A stretch of 64,000 nt of DNA from Cerasicoccus arenae (GTDB lineage Bacteria; Verrucomicrobiota; Verrucomicrobiia; Opitutales; Cerasicoccaceae): contig NZ_BMXG01000015.1 of NCBI RefSeq assembly GCF_014651635.1, positions 1-64,000 on the forward strand, written 5' to 3'. The notes beneath the pieces are model-generated. The model had not been told where the DNA came from. It worked only from the letters and a program-made list of their open reading frames with translations, and searched no databases. Position 1 is the stretch's first letter. Each line of letters begins with the position of its first letter. This document shows, in pieces, positions 9,661 through 18,288 of the stretch. The translations under genes were made by a program, and so were the position numbers.

Positions 9661-10593
9661 TTATGCGTATTCCAGTATATTACGTCCCAGCAGACGTTCT
9701 TTCGCCTCCAAACAGAGGCCGACAAAGGTTTCCTCAAACAGCGTCAGTTCATGCTGGCGCGCCCAAAAGCAGGACCAGTTCCGTTTTAGGCCACTATCGA
9801 CAACTGGTCGGAGCGTCAGGCTTCCTTTGGTTAAATCCAGACCGGCAACCCATTTGGGCACAAAGGCCAAGCCTTGGCCAATTTTAACCATTTCCAAAAT
9901 GGCTTCCATGCTGCCTACTTCGATCAACTCGGCCGGGCGGACGCCTTGACTGTGTAGTTTATCTTTAATGATTTCATCCGCTGGATTGCCACCGCCGTGC
10001 AAATGCAGTGTTTCGCCGCTGAGGTCATTGAGGTCGATCTCACTCTTTTGCGCTAAGGGATGGAAAGGAGGCATCACGACTTGAAGCTCGTCTTCAAACC
10101 ATTCGAGTGATTCGAGGTCTGTGGCATCGGAACCAACATTGAATGCAAGGACGAGGTCGACCTCGTTGCGACGAAGCCGTTCAATGTTTTGCTTGCCGGA
10201 GCTTGGGCTGATACTGATCGAGCAGCCTGGAAAACTCTGCTTAAATTCGCGGATGATCTCGGGTAAAACAAGGTGAGCGCAGGCGGGCGTGGCACCGACT
10301 CGCAGGCGTCCCCGGCCCCAACCATCAAAATTGCCAATGCGTTCACGCATGGATTCCAGCCGGGCGAGGATCTCCGTCGCCTCACGAATAATAAATTCTC
10401 CGGGTTCAGTCGGGCGAATACGTCGGCCTTCACGTTCGAAAAGGCGGTGGCCAATGTCATTTTCAAGCGCTTTTACTGCATGGCTAACAGCGGATTGTGT
10501 TAAATGCAGGGACTTTGCCGCTTCGGTAAAACTTCGTGTTCGGGCAACGGCGACGACGGTCATTAACTGGCGGGTATCTAGTGGTGCGATCAT
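9661..10593 (-). CDS. LysR-family transcriptional regulator, probably of nitrate assimilation
   Basis: A start at the ATG at 10593 gives a standard 310-residue LysR protein. The frame stays open to 10659, but those 22 extra residues are not typical of the family. The winged helix-turn-helix lies at about residues 8-65 (TRSFTEAAKSLHLTQSAVSH). The effector domain lies at about 90-295, with HPLAQKSEIDLNDLSGETL and a typical hinge. It is divergent from the soluble nitrate-binding-like gene and the nrt operon. LysR proteins such as NtcB, Nac and CysB control nitrogen and sulfur assimilation in other bacteria, so regulation of the adjacent genes is a reasonable inference. The effector is unknown. 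Confidence 0.85.
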   Translation of the reverse strand: MIAPLDTRQLMTVVAVARTRSFTEAAKSLHLTQSAVSHAVKALENDIGHRLFEREGRRIRPTEPGEFIIREATEILARLESMRERIGNFDGWGRGRLRVGATPACAHLVLPEIIREFKQSFPGCSISISPSSGKQNIERLRRNEVDLVLAFNVGSDATDLESLEWFEDELQVVMPPFHPLAQKSEIDLNDLSGETLHLHGGGNPADEIIKDKLHSQGVRPAELIEVGSMEAILEMVKIGQGLAFVPKWVAGLDLTKGSLTLRPVVDSGLKRNWSCFWARQHELTLFEETFVGLCLEAKERLLGRNILEYA

Positions 10594-10595
10594 GA

Positions 10596-10612
10596 TGGCA
10601 TGGGAATAGCTA
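10596..10612 (+). promoter_or_regulatory. Sigma-54-like -24/-12 promoter before the NasS-like gene
   Basis: TGGCATG is followed by a GC at the exact sigma-54 distance: GG at 10597-10598, ten bases, then GC at 10609-10610. Consensus is TGGCAC-N5-TTGC. The same seven-base -24 block TGGCATG recurs in the site before nrtA. A start near 10622 would give a short leader to the ATG at 10661. Assignment is by pattern only. Confidence 0.4.
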
Positions 10613-10660
10613 GCATTCGCCATACCATTCATGGCTTCTACTCCAGATAATACTAGCACG

Positions 10661-11641
10661 ATGAAAATCGGGTTGGTGCGGCTGCTTGACGCTGCACCTT
10701 ACATTTTGGCGGGTGAGCTGGGATATTTTCAAGAAGAGGGCCTAAGAGTACAACTGCACTGGGAACTCGGATGGGCCACGATAAAGCATAAAATTGCTTA
10801 TGGTGAGCTGGATGCCGCACACGCGCTTGCTCCGCAGCCTTTAGCAATTTCGGTCGGATATGATGTTGCCGCACGCCCATGCCGAGCGCTGATGGTGACG
10901 AGTCGATTGGGCAACGGTATTACACTTTCAAATAACATTCGAGAACGTGGAGTAAGCTCTTCCGATGATTTTCGCGCCGAAGTGCGTTCCATGCGCGGTC
11001 AGCGTTTATATAAGCTGGGTGTGGTTTCACTTGACTCGTGTCATTACTTTTTACTCCGACAATGGCTGACGAGCATCCGGCTGGATCCAGACCGTGACGT
11101 TAAGATTGTTGTGATTCCACCGGGCCAGGCAGTTCGCAACCTGCGAGCGGCTACATTGGACGGTTTCTGCGTCGGTGAGCCGTGGAACAGCCTTGCTGTG
11201 CGTGAAGGATTGGGCTGGACCGTGGCGATGAGCAATGACCTTGCCCCGAATCATCCAGAGAAAGTTCTAATTGCACTGGAATCCAAGATTGCTGATCGAC
11301 CGGATCAGTACGAGGGGTTGATTAAAGCGCTTAAGCGTGCCTGTCAATTTTGCTCAAATCCCGAAAATAATTCACGCGTTGCCCGCCAGATGCGGCGCTC
11401 CCAAGTCCTCGGAACAACGGCGCAAGGCATAGAGAAAATCTTGCGAGGGGAGTATGACCGCGGAACTGGCTTAGATTTCTTGCCCGAGCCAGTGATTGAT
11501 TTTGGTGCCAATGGCGGAACAGATATTTCTGCGGCGGATGTGGCTTGGATAATACTTAGCACAAAGTTGGCCGAGTGGCGTGGAACGAGCGCGAGCGAGA
11601 TCATAGAATTGGCCTCCAAGGTCTATCCAACAGCCAAATAA
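10661..11641 (+). CDS. Soluble NasS/NrtA-like nitrate-binding protein (probable cytoplasmic nitrate sensor)
   Basis: The 326-residue product belongs to the NrtA/CmpA/SsuA-type binding-protein fold. It has the start MKIGLVRLLDAAPYILAGEL, the ligand region GELDAAHALAPQPLAISVGY, and the hallmark DGFCVGEPWNSLAV, which is nearly repeated in NrtA at 11932-13293. It has no signal peptide, so it should stay in the cytoplasm. Such proteins (NasS) sense nitrate/nitrite and hold the ANTAR antiterminator NasT in other bacteria, but no NasT is encoded in this window. An ATG at 10631 would add ten residues. It is divergent from the LysR gene and 290 bases upstream of nrtA, so a sensor role is inferred from missing signal peptide plus context. 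Confidence 0.75.
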   Translation: MKIGLVRLLDAAPYILAGELGYFQEEGLRVQLHWELGWATIKHKIAYGELDAAHALAPQPLAISVGYDVAARPCRALMVTSRLGNGITLSNNIRERGVSSSDDFRAEVRSMRGQRLYKLGVVSLDSCHYFLLRQWLTSIRLDPDRDVKIVVIPPGQAVRNLRAATLDGFCVGEPWNSLAVREGLGWTVAMSNDLAPNHPEKVLIALESKIADRPDQYEGLIKALKRACQFCSNPENNSRVARQMRRSQVLGTTAQGIEKILRGEYDRGTGLDFLPEPVIDFGANGGTDISAADVAWIILSTKLAEWRGTSASEIIELASKVYPTAK

Positions 11642-11931
11642 ATGGCCACTGCGGTCAATTTTTGTCGTTTCTGCTGCCTAAAAATAGGCACTCAGTATGC
11701 CTGTTGAGGCGGAATTACACATGAGCACCTTTCATCAATGTGCTGAAAACAAAACACAGGCATTCATGCATAACGTTTATGCCTAGATTTTGAATAAATG
11801 AATAAAATTCATGAGTGGCATGATTTTTATCACCTGTGGATTTGGGCTCACAAATCCAATTTGGCATGTGCAGTGCAATGTAAGGGGACGAACGCAAATA
11901 CTATCTGCACACCTTCCACTCAAAAACGCAT
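11642..11931 (+). promoter_or_regulatory. Dyad-rich control region between the NasS-like gene and nrtA
   Basis: This gene-free stretch holds four alternating complementary blocks: TGCCT (11675-11679), AGGCA (11686-11690), TGCCT (11698-11702) and AGGC (11707-11710). Block 1 can pair with 2 (six-base loop), 2 with 3, or 3 with 4. Further inverted repeats are AGCAC/GTGCT (11724-11728, 11740-11744), AGGCAT/ATGCCT (11758-11763, 11779-11784) and an eight-base stem TGGATTTG/CAAATCCA with a six-base loop (11837-11858). A sigma-54-like promoter at 11862-11877 would put these repeats upstream of the transcript, where activator sites for enhancer-binding proteins usually lie. If transcription instead reads in from 10661, they would form an attenuation-type leader RNA. 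Both readings are open. Confidence 0.55.
11862..11877 (+). promoter_or_regulatory. Sigma-54-like -24/-12 promoter of the nrt operon
   Basis: TGGCATG (11862-11868) with GG at 11863-11864 is followed after exactly ten bases by GC at 11875-11876 in the context GTGCA. This matches the GG-N10-GC rule and most of the TGGCACG-N4-TTGCA consensus. The predicted start near 11888 gives a leader of about 44 bases to the nrtA ATG. Sigma-54 control of nitrate assimilation is common in other bacteria, which supports the call. Confidence 0.5.
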
Positions 11932-13293
11932 ATGAAACGCATTATTGTTAACACAGCCGCTGCGCTCGCTCTGAGTTTATCTCCGGCCTACGCCGATCTC
12001 GACTTGGAGAAGGATGAGCTCAAGTTCGGCTTTATTAAACTGACGGACTGCGCACCGCTCGTCATTGCCAAGGAAAAAGGCTTTTTCGAAGACGAAGGCA
12101 TTCAGGCCGAAGTCATTGCTCAGCCAAACTGGAAAACGCTGCTCGATAATGTCATTAATGGAAACCTAGACGGTGCGCACATGCTCTCGGGCCAGCCCAT
12201 TGCTGCTACGATTGGCATCGGCACTCAAGCCAATGTCATCACCGCCTTCACGATGGATCTAAACGGTAACGGCATCACCGTTTCCAACTCGATTTGGGAG
12301 GAAATGCAGTATAACGATCCGGCCCTCGATACACCTACGCCGAAGCACCCAATTTCCGCCGACTCGCTCAAGCCGATTGTTAAAGAAAAACTCGATGCCG
12401 GCGAGAAACTCCAGATGGGTATGGTATTCCCGGTATCCACGCACAATTACGAACTCCGTTATTGGTTGGCTGCCTCGGGCATCAATCCTGGAATGTATAC
12501 CGAAAGTGACACTGGCGGTCGCACGGATGCGGAAGTCGAGCTGTCGGTGACCCCCCCCCCTATGATGCCAACCGTGCTCGAAGCCGGAAATATTCAGGGA
12601 TATTGCGTTGGTGAGCCTTGGAACCAACAGGCCGTCGTCAAAGGAATCGGTGTGCCCGTCACCACTAATTACGATATCTGGAAGAACAATCCGGAAAAAG
12701 TTTTCGGCGTAACTCAGGAATGGTCTGATGCCAATCCAAACACCCATGTCGCTGTTGTGAAGGCGCTGATCCGCGCGGGTAAATGGTTGGATGAAAAGGA
12801 CGCCAGCGGTAATTTTGTCAACCGTGAAGAGGCGGTCCGCATTTTGTCTCAGCCCAATTATGTGGGGGCAGACTATGACGTGATCAAAAGCTCGATGACA
12901 GGCTCGTTCACTTTCCAAAAGAGCGATGTACGCTCGATGCCGGAGTTCAATGTATTCTTTGATGATTACGCCACATTTCCGTGGTATAGTGATGGCATCT
13001 GGTTTCTCACGCAAATGCGTCGGTGGGGCCAAATCAACGAGGCCAAGTCGCCGACTTGGTATCTTGAAACGGTGATGAAGGTCTACAAGCCCGACATCTA
13101 CTTGCACGCCGCCAAGCTCCTCCTAGAGGAGGGTCTCATCGAGAAATCCGAAGTGCCGTGGGATAGCGATGGTTTCAAACCTGCCACGGACGAATTTATT
13201 GACGGCGTTGTCTATGATGCTCACGACCCGATCGGCTACTTGAACTCGCATAAAATTGGCAACAAGGATCCAGCCGGACTGACCGCTAACTAA
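11932..13293 (+). CDS. nrtA: Nitrate ABC transporter, periplasmic substrate-binding protein
   Basis: The 453-residue protein starts with a Sec-type signal peptide ([21 protein letters not shown]). It then shows the NrtA pattern: [20 protein letters not shown], the ligand-region motif [31 protein letters not shown], and [19 protein letters not shown]. In NrtA these surround nitrate in the cleft between two lobes. There is no lipobox cysteine, so unlike cyanobacterial NrtA it should be soluble in the periplasm. The Pro-Pro-Pro in the VTPPP motif is encoded by a run of ten C (12551-12560). A GC hairpin separates it from nrtB, consistent with higher expression of the binding protein. Confidence 0.92.
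   Translation: MKRIIVNTAAALALSLSPAYADLDLEKDELKFGFIKLTDCAPLVIAKEKGFFEDEGIQAEVIAQPNWKTLLDNVINGNLDGAHMLSGQPIAATIGIGTQANVITAFTMDLNGNGITVSNSIWEEMQYNDPALDTPTPKHPISADSLKPIVKEKLDAGEKLQMGMVFPVSTHNYELRYWLAASGINPGMYTESDTGGRTDAEVELSVTPPPMMPTVLEAGNIQGYCVGEPWNQQAVVKGIGVPVTTNYDIWKNNPEKVFGVTQEWSDANPNTHVAVVKALIRAGKWLDEKDASGNFVNREEAVRILSQPNYVGADYDVIKSSMTGSFTFQKSDVRSMPEFNVFFDDYATFPWYSDGIWFLTQMRRWGQINEAKSPTWYLETVMKVYKPDIYLHAAKLLLEEGLIEKSEVPWDSDGFKPATDEFIDGVVYDAHDPIGYLNSHKIGNKDPAGLTAN
12551..12560 (+). repeat. C10 homopolymer inside nrtA
   Basis: A run of ten C in frame encodes Pro-Pro-Pro of the conserved VTPPP motif. A one-base slip would shift the frame about halfway through the protein. Confidence 0.9.
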
Positions 13294-13310
13294 CTTCCCG
13301 TATAGTCCAA

Positions 13311-13342
13311 GCCTGGCGGTTGGTTTCATTCTGCCGCCGGGC
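13311..13342 (+). other. Intergenic hairpin between nrtA and nrtB
   Basis: GCCTGGCGG (13311-13319) pairs with CCGCCGGGC (13334-13342), nine pairs with one G-U. No T-run follows, so readthrough into nrtB is expected. Hairpins at this place in ABC import operons usually protect the upstream transcript, raising binding protein over membrane components. Confidence 0.6.
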
Positions 13343-13381
13343 CCTTGACCTGACATTTCACATAAAACGCTGACCGTTTCC

Positions 13382-14944
13382 ATGAAATTCAAAATTCTAA
13401 AAGCACTCGATGTCGCAGGCCTACAAGTCTTCGATCCAGTCGTCCGCCTTATTTGCGGCGAAAATCCACCTGAGCAGTTCCGTAAAATCCTGCTGTTTAT
13501 CGGCATTCCGATAATCACTTTTCTTATCTTCATCGGCATCTGGACCTATCTGGCACCGCGTCACACAACCAAAGCTGGAGAAGTGCCCACGCCTGGTGTC
13601 GTGAAAAATGCTGCTGATGGTATCTGGGTTTTCCATGTGCGTGAGAACCAGAAAGCTGAGGACTTTCTGCTCGAAGGTCCTGCCCGGGAAAAGGCTTTAG
13701 CTGGAGTCCAAGCGAGAATTGCAGAACTGACGCCACTCGCCTCGGCTGCTCGCACGAAGCTTGGTGAATTAGAAACAGCATCCAAGTCACAAATCGATCA
13801 GCAAGTTGGCCCGCTCCAAGAGAAGTATAATGCCTTGCGTAAGCAAACCCGTGCCGACGAAAAAGCACGCGAGGAGGCGTTGATTGCTCAGGCCGATTCA
13901 CTGCCGATCGGAGATGCCAAGGCCCGTGATGCCTTCCTTGCCAAGGTTTCTGAACACGAAGTCAAGTCGGGGACTGAGAAGCAGGCGTTGAAAGATTTTA
14001 AGTCCACGATCGACGCTGCCTATGCGGATAAATTCCCGGAGATGGAAAGTGTTCGCATTCAATACAACGCCTACGAGGAAGAGCTGCAATATCTAAGCAA
14101 GCGTTTGGATTACCTGACCGAGGGCAACCAGTCGGTGAAAATCAGCGAAGGACAATCCGAGCTTGTCGATCTGCAATCAGCATTTTTAACCGCTGAGGGG
14201 GGCAAGGCGACCTTGAAGGCGGCTGAGAAGGTGCTCAAGCAAGAAGAGTCTATCGCGCGTATTGCCGAGAGTTCTTACTCTCGGCCCTGGACTTTTCCTC
14301 GGCAAATCGTACGTAGCGTCGCCTGCGTTTTTGTCGGCTTCTTTATTGGCTCAGCCATCGCGATTCCACTCGGTGTTCTTTGTGGTATCAGCCGCGTGTT
14401 TATGGCCGCGCTCACACCACTCATTGCGCTGTTCAAACCAGTCTCACCGATAGTTTGGTTGCCGATTGTTTTCATCATCGTAGGTGGCTTCATTTCCGAT
14501 CCGGAAACCGCGTTCGTCCACCCCGCGTTCCTGTCCTCCGCGATCACGGTGGCGCTCTGCTCACTGTGGCCAACTTTGGTCAATACTGCTCTCGGCGTAG
14601 CTTCAGTGGAGAAGGACCACATCAACGTGGCCCGCGTGCTGCGCTTGGGTTTCTTCAGCCGATTGTTCAAAATCGTCCTGCCATCCGCACTGCCGCTTAT
14701 CTTCGCCGGATTGCGCATTTCGCTAGGTGTGGGCTGGATGGTGCTCATCGCCGCAGAGCTGCTTTGCTCCAGTGAAGGCATTGGCAAGTTCGTCTGGGAT
14801 ATGTTCAACAACGGCTCTTCACAGACTTTTGCCCAGATGTTCGTGGTGGTCTTTGTGGTGGGCGTTATCGGGCTCTTGCTCGACCGCATCATGATCGTGC
14901 TCCAGCGCTCGGTCTCCTTCGATGGCGCACCAACTGCTATATAA
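13382..14944 (+). CDS. nrtB: Nitrate ABC transporter permease with a large coiled-coil insertion
   Basis: At 520 residues this is far longer than ordinary NrtB proteins (about 280-320). The first membrane segment is at about residues 36-58. The permease core occupies about 305-515 and includes the coupling region: [20 protein letters not shown], then [20 protein letters not shown]. Between them sits an insertion of about 225 residues (80-305), very rich in Glu, Lys, Ala and Gln. It reads as long helices or a coiled coil (for example [20 protein letters not shown]). By the family's topology this loop should face the periplasm. The gene lies between nrtA and two ATPase genes, so nitrate is the probable substrate. 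What the insertion does is unknown; contact with NrtA is one option. Confidence 0.88.
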   Translation: MKFKILKALDVAGLQVFDPVVRLICGENPPEQFRKILLFIGIPIITFLIFIGIWTYLAPRHTTKAGEVPTPGVVKNAADGIWVFHVRENQKAEDFLLEGPAREKALAGVQARIAELTPLASAARTKLGELETASKSQIDQQVGPLQEKYNALRKQTRADEKAREEALIAQADSLPIGDAKARDAFLAKVSEHEVKSGTEKQALKDFKSTIDAAYADKFPEMESVRIQYNAYEEELQYLSKRLDYLTEGNQSVKISEGQSELVDLQSAFLTAEGGKATLKAAEKVLKQEESIARIAESSYSRPWTFPRQIVRSVACVFVGFFIGSAIAIPLGVLCGISRVFMAALTPLIALFKPVSPIVWLPIVFIIVGGFISDPETAFVHPAFLSSAITVALCSLWPTLVNTALGVASVEKDHINVARVLRLGFFSRLFKIVLPSALPLIFAGLRISLGVGWMVLIAAELLCSSEGIGKFVWDMFNNGSSQTFAQMFVVVFVVGVIGLLLDRIMIVLQRSVSFDGAPTAI

Positions 14945-14978
14945 TCTGCAATCCAGAGCAACTTTAACACTTCAATTT

Positions 14979-15824
14979 ATGTCTTTCCTGGAAATGGAAA
15001 ATGTCAGCGTGGGCTTCGGTCTGGAAGGCTTTCGGACCGAAGTCTTGCGCGACGCATCTCTCTCGGTTGAGGAGAATGAATTCATCGCTGTGATCGGTTT
15101 TTCCGGTAGCGGCAAGAGCACGTTGGTTTCAATGCTGACTGGCCTTTTGCGGCCTGATAAGGGAGTGATCAAGCTTAAGGGTAAAGAAATTACCCGGCCC
15201 GGTCCTCATCTGGGCATTGTCTTCCAGAACTACTCCCTGCTGCCGTGGCTATCGGTTTACGGCAACATCGAGCTGGCTGCTAAGAAGGTCTTCCCAGAAT
15301 ATAGCAAGGCCCAGCGGAAGGAACATATCGAGCGCTATATCGAAATGGTGAGCTTGACGCCTGCCCGCGATAAAAAGCCAGGCGAACTCTCCGGTGGGAT
15401 GCGCCAACGCGTATCTCTCGCACGAACGCTTTGTATGCAGCCTGAAGTGTTGATCATGGACGAACCGTTAAGTGCACTGGACGCCTTGACCCGCGCCAAC
15501 CTGCAAGACGAACTCGTCCGAATCTGGGAGGAGGACAAACGTACGGTGGTGATGATCACTAACGACGTGGACGAAGCCGTTCTGCTGGCTGACCGTATAG
15601 TGCCCTTGACGATGGGCCCAGCAGCGACGTTAGCCGAGTCGTTCCCCGTTACGCTACCACGCCCACGGGACCGCACATCGCTCAACACCAACCCGGAGTT
15701 TAAGAAGCTCCGCAATGAGATTATCCACTTCATGACCGCTATGAACAAGGAAGCCAAGATGCTCCGCGTCGACCGAGGCCTTTCCATGCCGGACGTGAAA
15801 CCCTTCGATTTTACCGCCGCTTAA
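14979..15824 (+). CDS. nrtC: Nitrate ABC transporter ATP-binding protein 1
   Basis: The ATG at 14979 gives a 281-residue ATPase whose start matches the family ([14 protein letters not shown]). The frame is also open from 14922 inside nrtB. It has Walker [10 protein letters not shown] (about 38-46), the ABC signature [10 protein letters not shown] (about 140), and Walker [14 protein letters not shown] (about 160). The switch region reads [10 protein letters not shown], with Asn in place of the usual switch His. It lacks the C-terminal substrate-binding-like domain that cyanobacterial NrtC carries, so the nrtC/nrtD names are positional. The Asn-for-His change is seen in some nitrate/sulfonate-type ATPases, and its effect on activity is unclear. 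Confidence 0.88.
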   Translation: MSFLEMENVSVGFGLEGFRTEVLRDASLSVEENEFIAVIGFSGSGKSTLVSMLTGLLRPDKGVIKLKGKEITRPGPHLGIVFQNYSLLPWLSVYGNIELAAKKVFPEYSKAQRKEHIERYIEMVSLTPARDKKPGELSGGMRQRVSLARTLCMQPEVLIMDEPLSALDALTRANLQDELVRIWEEDKRTVVMITNDVDEAVLLADRIVPLTMGPAATLAESFPVTLPRPRDRTSLNTNPEFKKLRNEIIHFMTAMNKEAKMLRVDRGLSMPDVKPFDFTAA

Positions 15825-15864
15825 TCGCGGCTCCAACCTATTCAATCATCAACGCTGACACACT

Positions 15865-16716
15865 ATGATTGACAACAGATACGTAGAAATTTCCAACTTG
15901 GTAAAAGCCTATCCAAATCCATTCGGTGAGGAAATCCGGGTTGTTGATGGTTTTAACCTGACCATGCAAAAAGGCGAAGTCATCGGAGTCATTGGACACT
16001 CCGGTTGCGGTAAATCCACCGTGCTAACGATGGTCGCTGGTCTCAATGAAATCTCCGACGGCGGCATCGTCGTTGCGGGTAAGGAAATCGATGGCCCAGG
16101 GCCCGACCGTGCAGTCGTGTTCCAAGCACCTTGCCTCCTGCCTTGGATGACGACTTTTCAGAACGTCATGATGGGCGTGAAGCAGGTCTATCCACATGCC
16201 TCCAAGCAGCAACGCCGCGTTATCGTGGAATACTCGTTAAGTGTCGTTGGCCTAGCCGACGCCATGCACAAGTATCCGCGGGAAATGTCTGGCGGTATGC
16301 AGCAACGAGTTGGCATCGCCCGCGCCATTGCGCTCAAGCCCAAGGTGTTGCTGCTTGACGAGCCCTTTGGCCGTCTCGACTCGCTGACTCGTATGGAACT
16401 GCAGGACGTTATCTTGGGCATTCTTGATCGCGAGAAAATTACCACGATGATCATCACGCACGATCCAGACGAAGCCATCTTCATGTGCGACCGTATTTGC
16501 ATGATGACTAATGGGCCGCATGCGCGGGTAGGGCAAGTAATGTCGATTGATTTCGAACGCCCCCGCAACCGTGAGGAAATCATGGAGACGGACGAGTTCT
16601 ACCAGTATCGCCAACGACTCCTGCAATTCCTCGACGACTGCGAAGCCGAGAAACATGGCAAGGGTCCAATCCGTTTTGATCAGCCCACCGAACCGGCCGT
16701 TGTCCAAGTTGGGTAA
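15865..16716 (+). CDS. nrtD: Nitrate ABC transporter ATP-binding protein 2
   Basis: The 283-residue ATPase has Walker [10 protein letters not shown] (about 45-53), a Q-loop in [13 protein letters not shown], signature [10 protein letters not shown] (about 148), Walker [14 protein letters not shown] (about 168) and a normal switch histidine in [10 protein letters not shown]. It closely resembles NrtD. Paired with the preceding ATPase, which has Asn at the switch position, it suggests a heterodimer with one canonical and one altered site. It is 40 bases after that gene and 18 before the Fe-S/anchor gene, all on one strand. Confidence 0.9.
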   Translation: MIDNRYVEISNLVKAYPNPFGEEIRVVDGFNLTMQKGEVIGVIGHSGCGKSTVLTMVAGLNEISDGGIVVAGKEIDGPGPDRAVVFQAPCLLPWMTTFQNVMMGVKQVYPHASKQQRRVIVEYSLSVVGLADAMHKYPREMSGGMQQRVGIARAIALKPKVLLLDEPFGRLDSLTRMELQDVILGILDREKITTMIITHDPDEAIFMCDRICMMTNGPHARVGQVMSIDFERPRNREEIMETDEFYQYRQRLLQFLDDCEAEKHGKGPIRFDQPTEPAVVQVG

Positions 16717-16734
16717 CTATCAGAGTAACTATTC

Positions 16735-18288
16735 ATGATCTCTGAACTGCAGTCATCGAGCGAGGGTACTCCGATCGATCGGCTCCTTCGTGAACAGGGG
16801 CGCTTGCAAACGCCCGTAGCCGACTTCTCTCGGCGCTATGATGCGGGGGACGTGAGCGGTCCGTTCCGTGAGCTGATTCCTTTGGAGAATCCGAAGGCAG
16901 ACGAACAGTTTGCCTTCGAAGTCGACCTCGATCGTTGCACTGGCTGCAAAGCCTGCGTTGCTGGCTGCCACAGCTTAAATGGACTGGAGGAAAATGAAAC
17001 TTGGCGCGATGTCGGGTTGATTCAAGGGCTTGTCGAAGGTGAGGCTTATCAGCAGACGGTTACCACCGCATGCCACCATTGCGCTGACCCTGGTTGCCTG
17101 AATGGTTGCCCAGTCAATGCATACGAAAAAGATTCGGTTACTGGCATCGTGCTGCACTTGGACGACCAATGCATCGGCTGCCAGTACTGCGTCCTCAAGT
17201 GCCCTTACGATGTGCCGAAATACAGCAAGCGGTTGGGAATCGTCCGCAAGTGCGATATGTGCTACAGCCGCCTTTCGGTTGGCGAAGCTCCGGCTTGCGT
17301 GCAGTCCTGCCCGACGGAGGCAATCCGTATTGTCACCGTCAATAAGGATGCGGTACAACGCAAAGCTGAAGAAGCAAATACCCCTGCGTTTTTGCCTGCT
17401 TCGCCGCACCAGTCTTTCACGAAGCCGACGACTGCTTATGTTTCGGTCAAACATATTCCGCAAAACGCTGTAGCTGGCGATGCCACTGTTCTTCGCCCGC
17501 AGCATGCACATTGGCCGCTGGTTATCATGCTGAGCCTCACACAAATTTCGGTTGGCCTTACAATAGCTGCCGCGCTTTGGCCCGCACACCAACGTTTCCT
17601 TTTGCTCGTCTCCAGTGTGATCTGCATGATGGGCCTTGGTGCAAGTGCTTTGCACTTGGGACAACCGCTTAAAGCCTGGCGCGCCTTTCTAGGAATTATG
17701 CATTCCTGGCTTAGTCGTGAGATCGTGACTTTTGGTGGTTACGCACCCATCTTGATCGGCCTAACTGCTGCTCAATTTATATCTCTGCCGATAGAGTTAC
17801 CCACTGCGGCCGTCTGGCTGCCCGTCTTGATCGGTCTCGCTGGCGTCTTCACATCGGTGATGATCTACGCGGACACGCCACGTCCGTTTTGGCGCTTTCA
17901 GCTGACGGCCTCTCGATTCTTCGGGTCTACGATGATTGCTCTTGGCGCGGGTGGTTGTGTGTTCGGTGTCGGGCTCTCGGCGATCCTTTTACTTGGCTTG
18001 GGCTTAATCGCCAAAGTGGCTGTTGATGTCGTGGGCATGATCGAGATTTTCAATGCAGACTTTTCCCCCGACAAGCATTCCGCGCTGATCCAAATGAAGT
18101 GCGAACGCAAGGTCTTCATATCGCGTTGGCTCCTCACGGTAGCGGGCACCGTCATGGTGGCGTTGTCACCGCTCTCAGCTTTCGCCATTGGCGGTGCTTT
18201 GTTGCTCATTGGCGGTGAAGTTTCCGAGCGCTACCTATTCTTCCGCGCAGTCGCAGCACCGAAAATGCCAGGAGGTATCCGCCCATGA
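16735..18288 (+). CDS. DmsB-DmsC fusion: four-cluster ferredoxin-like subunit joined to a membrane anchor
   Basis: The 517-residue protein joins two families. Residues about 60-215 hold four cysteine groups of the DmsB/NrfC type: [37 protein letters not shown], and CDMC with CVQSCP. Together they could bind four 4Fe-4S clusters. Residues about 255-510 hold roughly eight membrane segments of the DmsC (quinol-oxidising anchor) type. The stop overlaps the nitrate reductase start by four bases (ATGA), after a strong AGGAGGT site. No Tat signal is present on either protein, so the Fe-S part and the reductase should both be cytoplasmic. The likely role is feeding quinol electrons to the reductase, inferred from families and order. 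Confidence 0.85.
   Translation: MISELQSSSEGTPIDRLLREQGRLQTPVADFSRRYDAGDVSGPFRELIPLENPKADEQFAFEVDLDRCTGCKACVAGCHSLNGLEENETWRDVGLIQGLVEGEAYQQTVTTACHHCADPGCLNGCPVNAYEKDSVTGIVLHLDDQCIGCQYCVLKCPYDVPKYSKRLGIVRKCDMCYSRLSVGEAPACVQSCPTEAIRIVTVNKDAVQRKAEEANTPAFLPASPHQSFTKPTTAYVSVKHIPQNAVAGDATVLRPQHAHWPLVIMLSLTQISVGLTIAAALWPAHQRFLLLVSSVICMMGLGASALHLGQPLKAWRAFLGIMHSWLSREIVTFGGYAPILIGLTAAQFISLPIELPTAAVWLPVLIGLAGVFTSVMIYADTPRPFWRFQLTASRFFGSTMIALGAGGCVFGVGLSAILLLGLGLIAKVAVDVVGMIEIFNADFSPDKHSALIQMKCERKVFISRWLLTVAGTVMVALSPLSAFAIGGALLLIGGEVSERYLFFRAVAAPKMPGGIRP

Noticed and set aside
11675-11710. ANTAR (NasT) target of two hexaloop hairpins
   Set aside because: One hairpin has a six-base loop starting with A, but the loop AAAAAT lacks G at position 4 and the second hairpin does not have the expected loop. 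Not sufficient to call a NasT site.
11715-11897. 60-codon minus frame in the nrtA upstream region
   Set aside because: No ribosome site, no features, and it covers the dyad array and promoter candidate, so it is probably chance.
12259-13107. 282-codon open frame on the minus strand
   Set aside because: It lies entirely opposite nrtA, whose family and motifs are certain, and its protein has no recognisable features. It is a by-product of codon bias.
14275-14970. 231-codon open frame on the minus strand
   Set aside because: Antisense to the conserved nrtB permease core; composition (Thr, Pro, Arg rich) is typical of a mirror frame.
16975-17664. 229-codon open frame on the minus strand
   Set aside because: Antisense to the Fe-S domain of the DmsBC fusion; no motif of its own.
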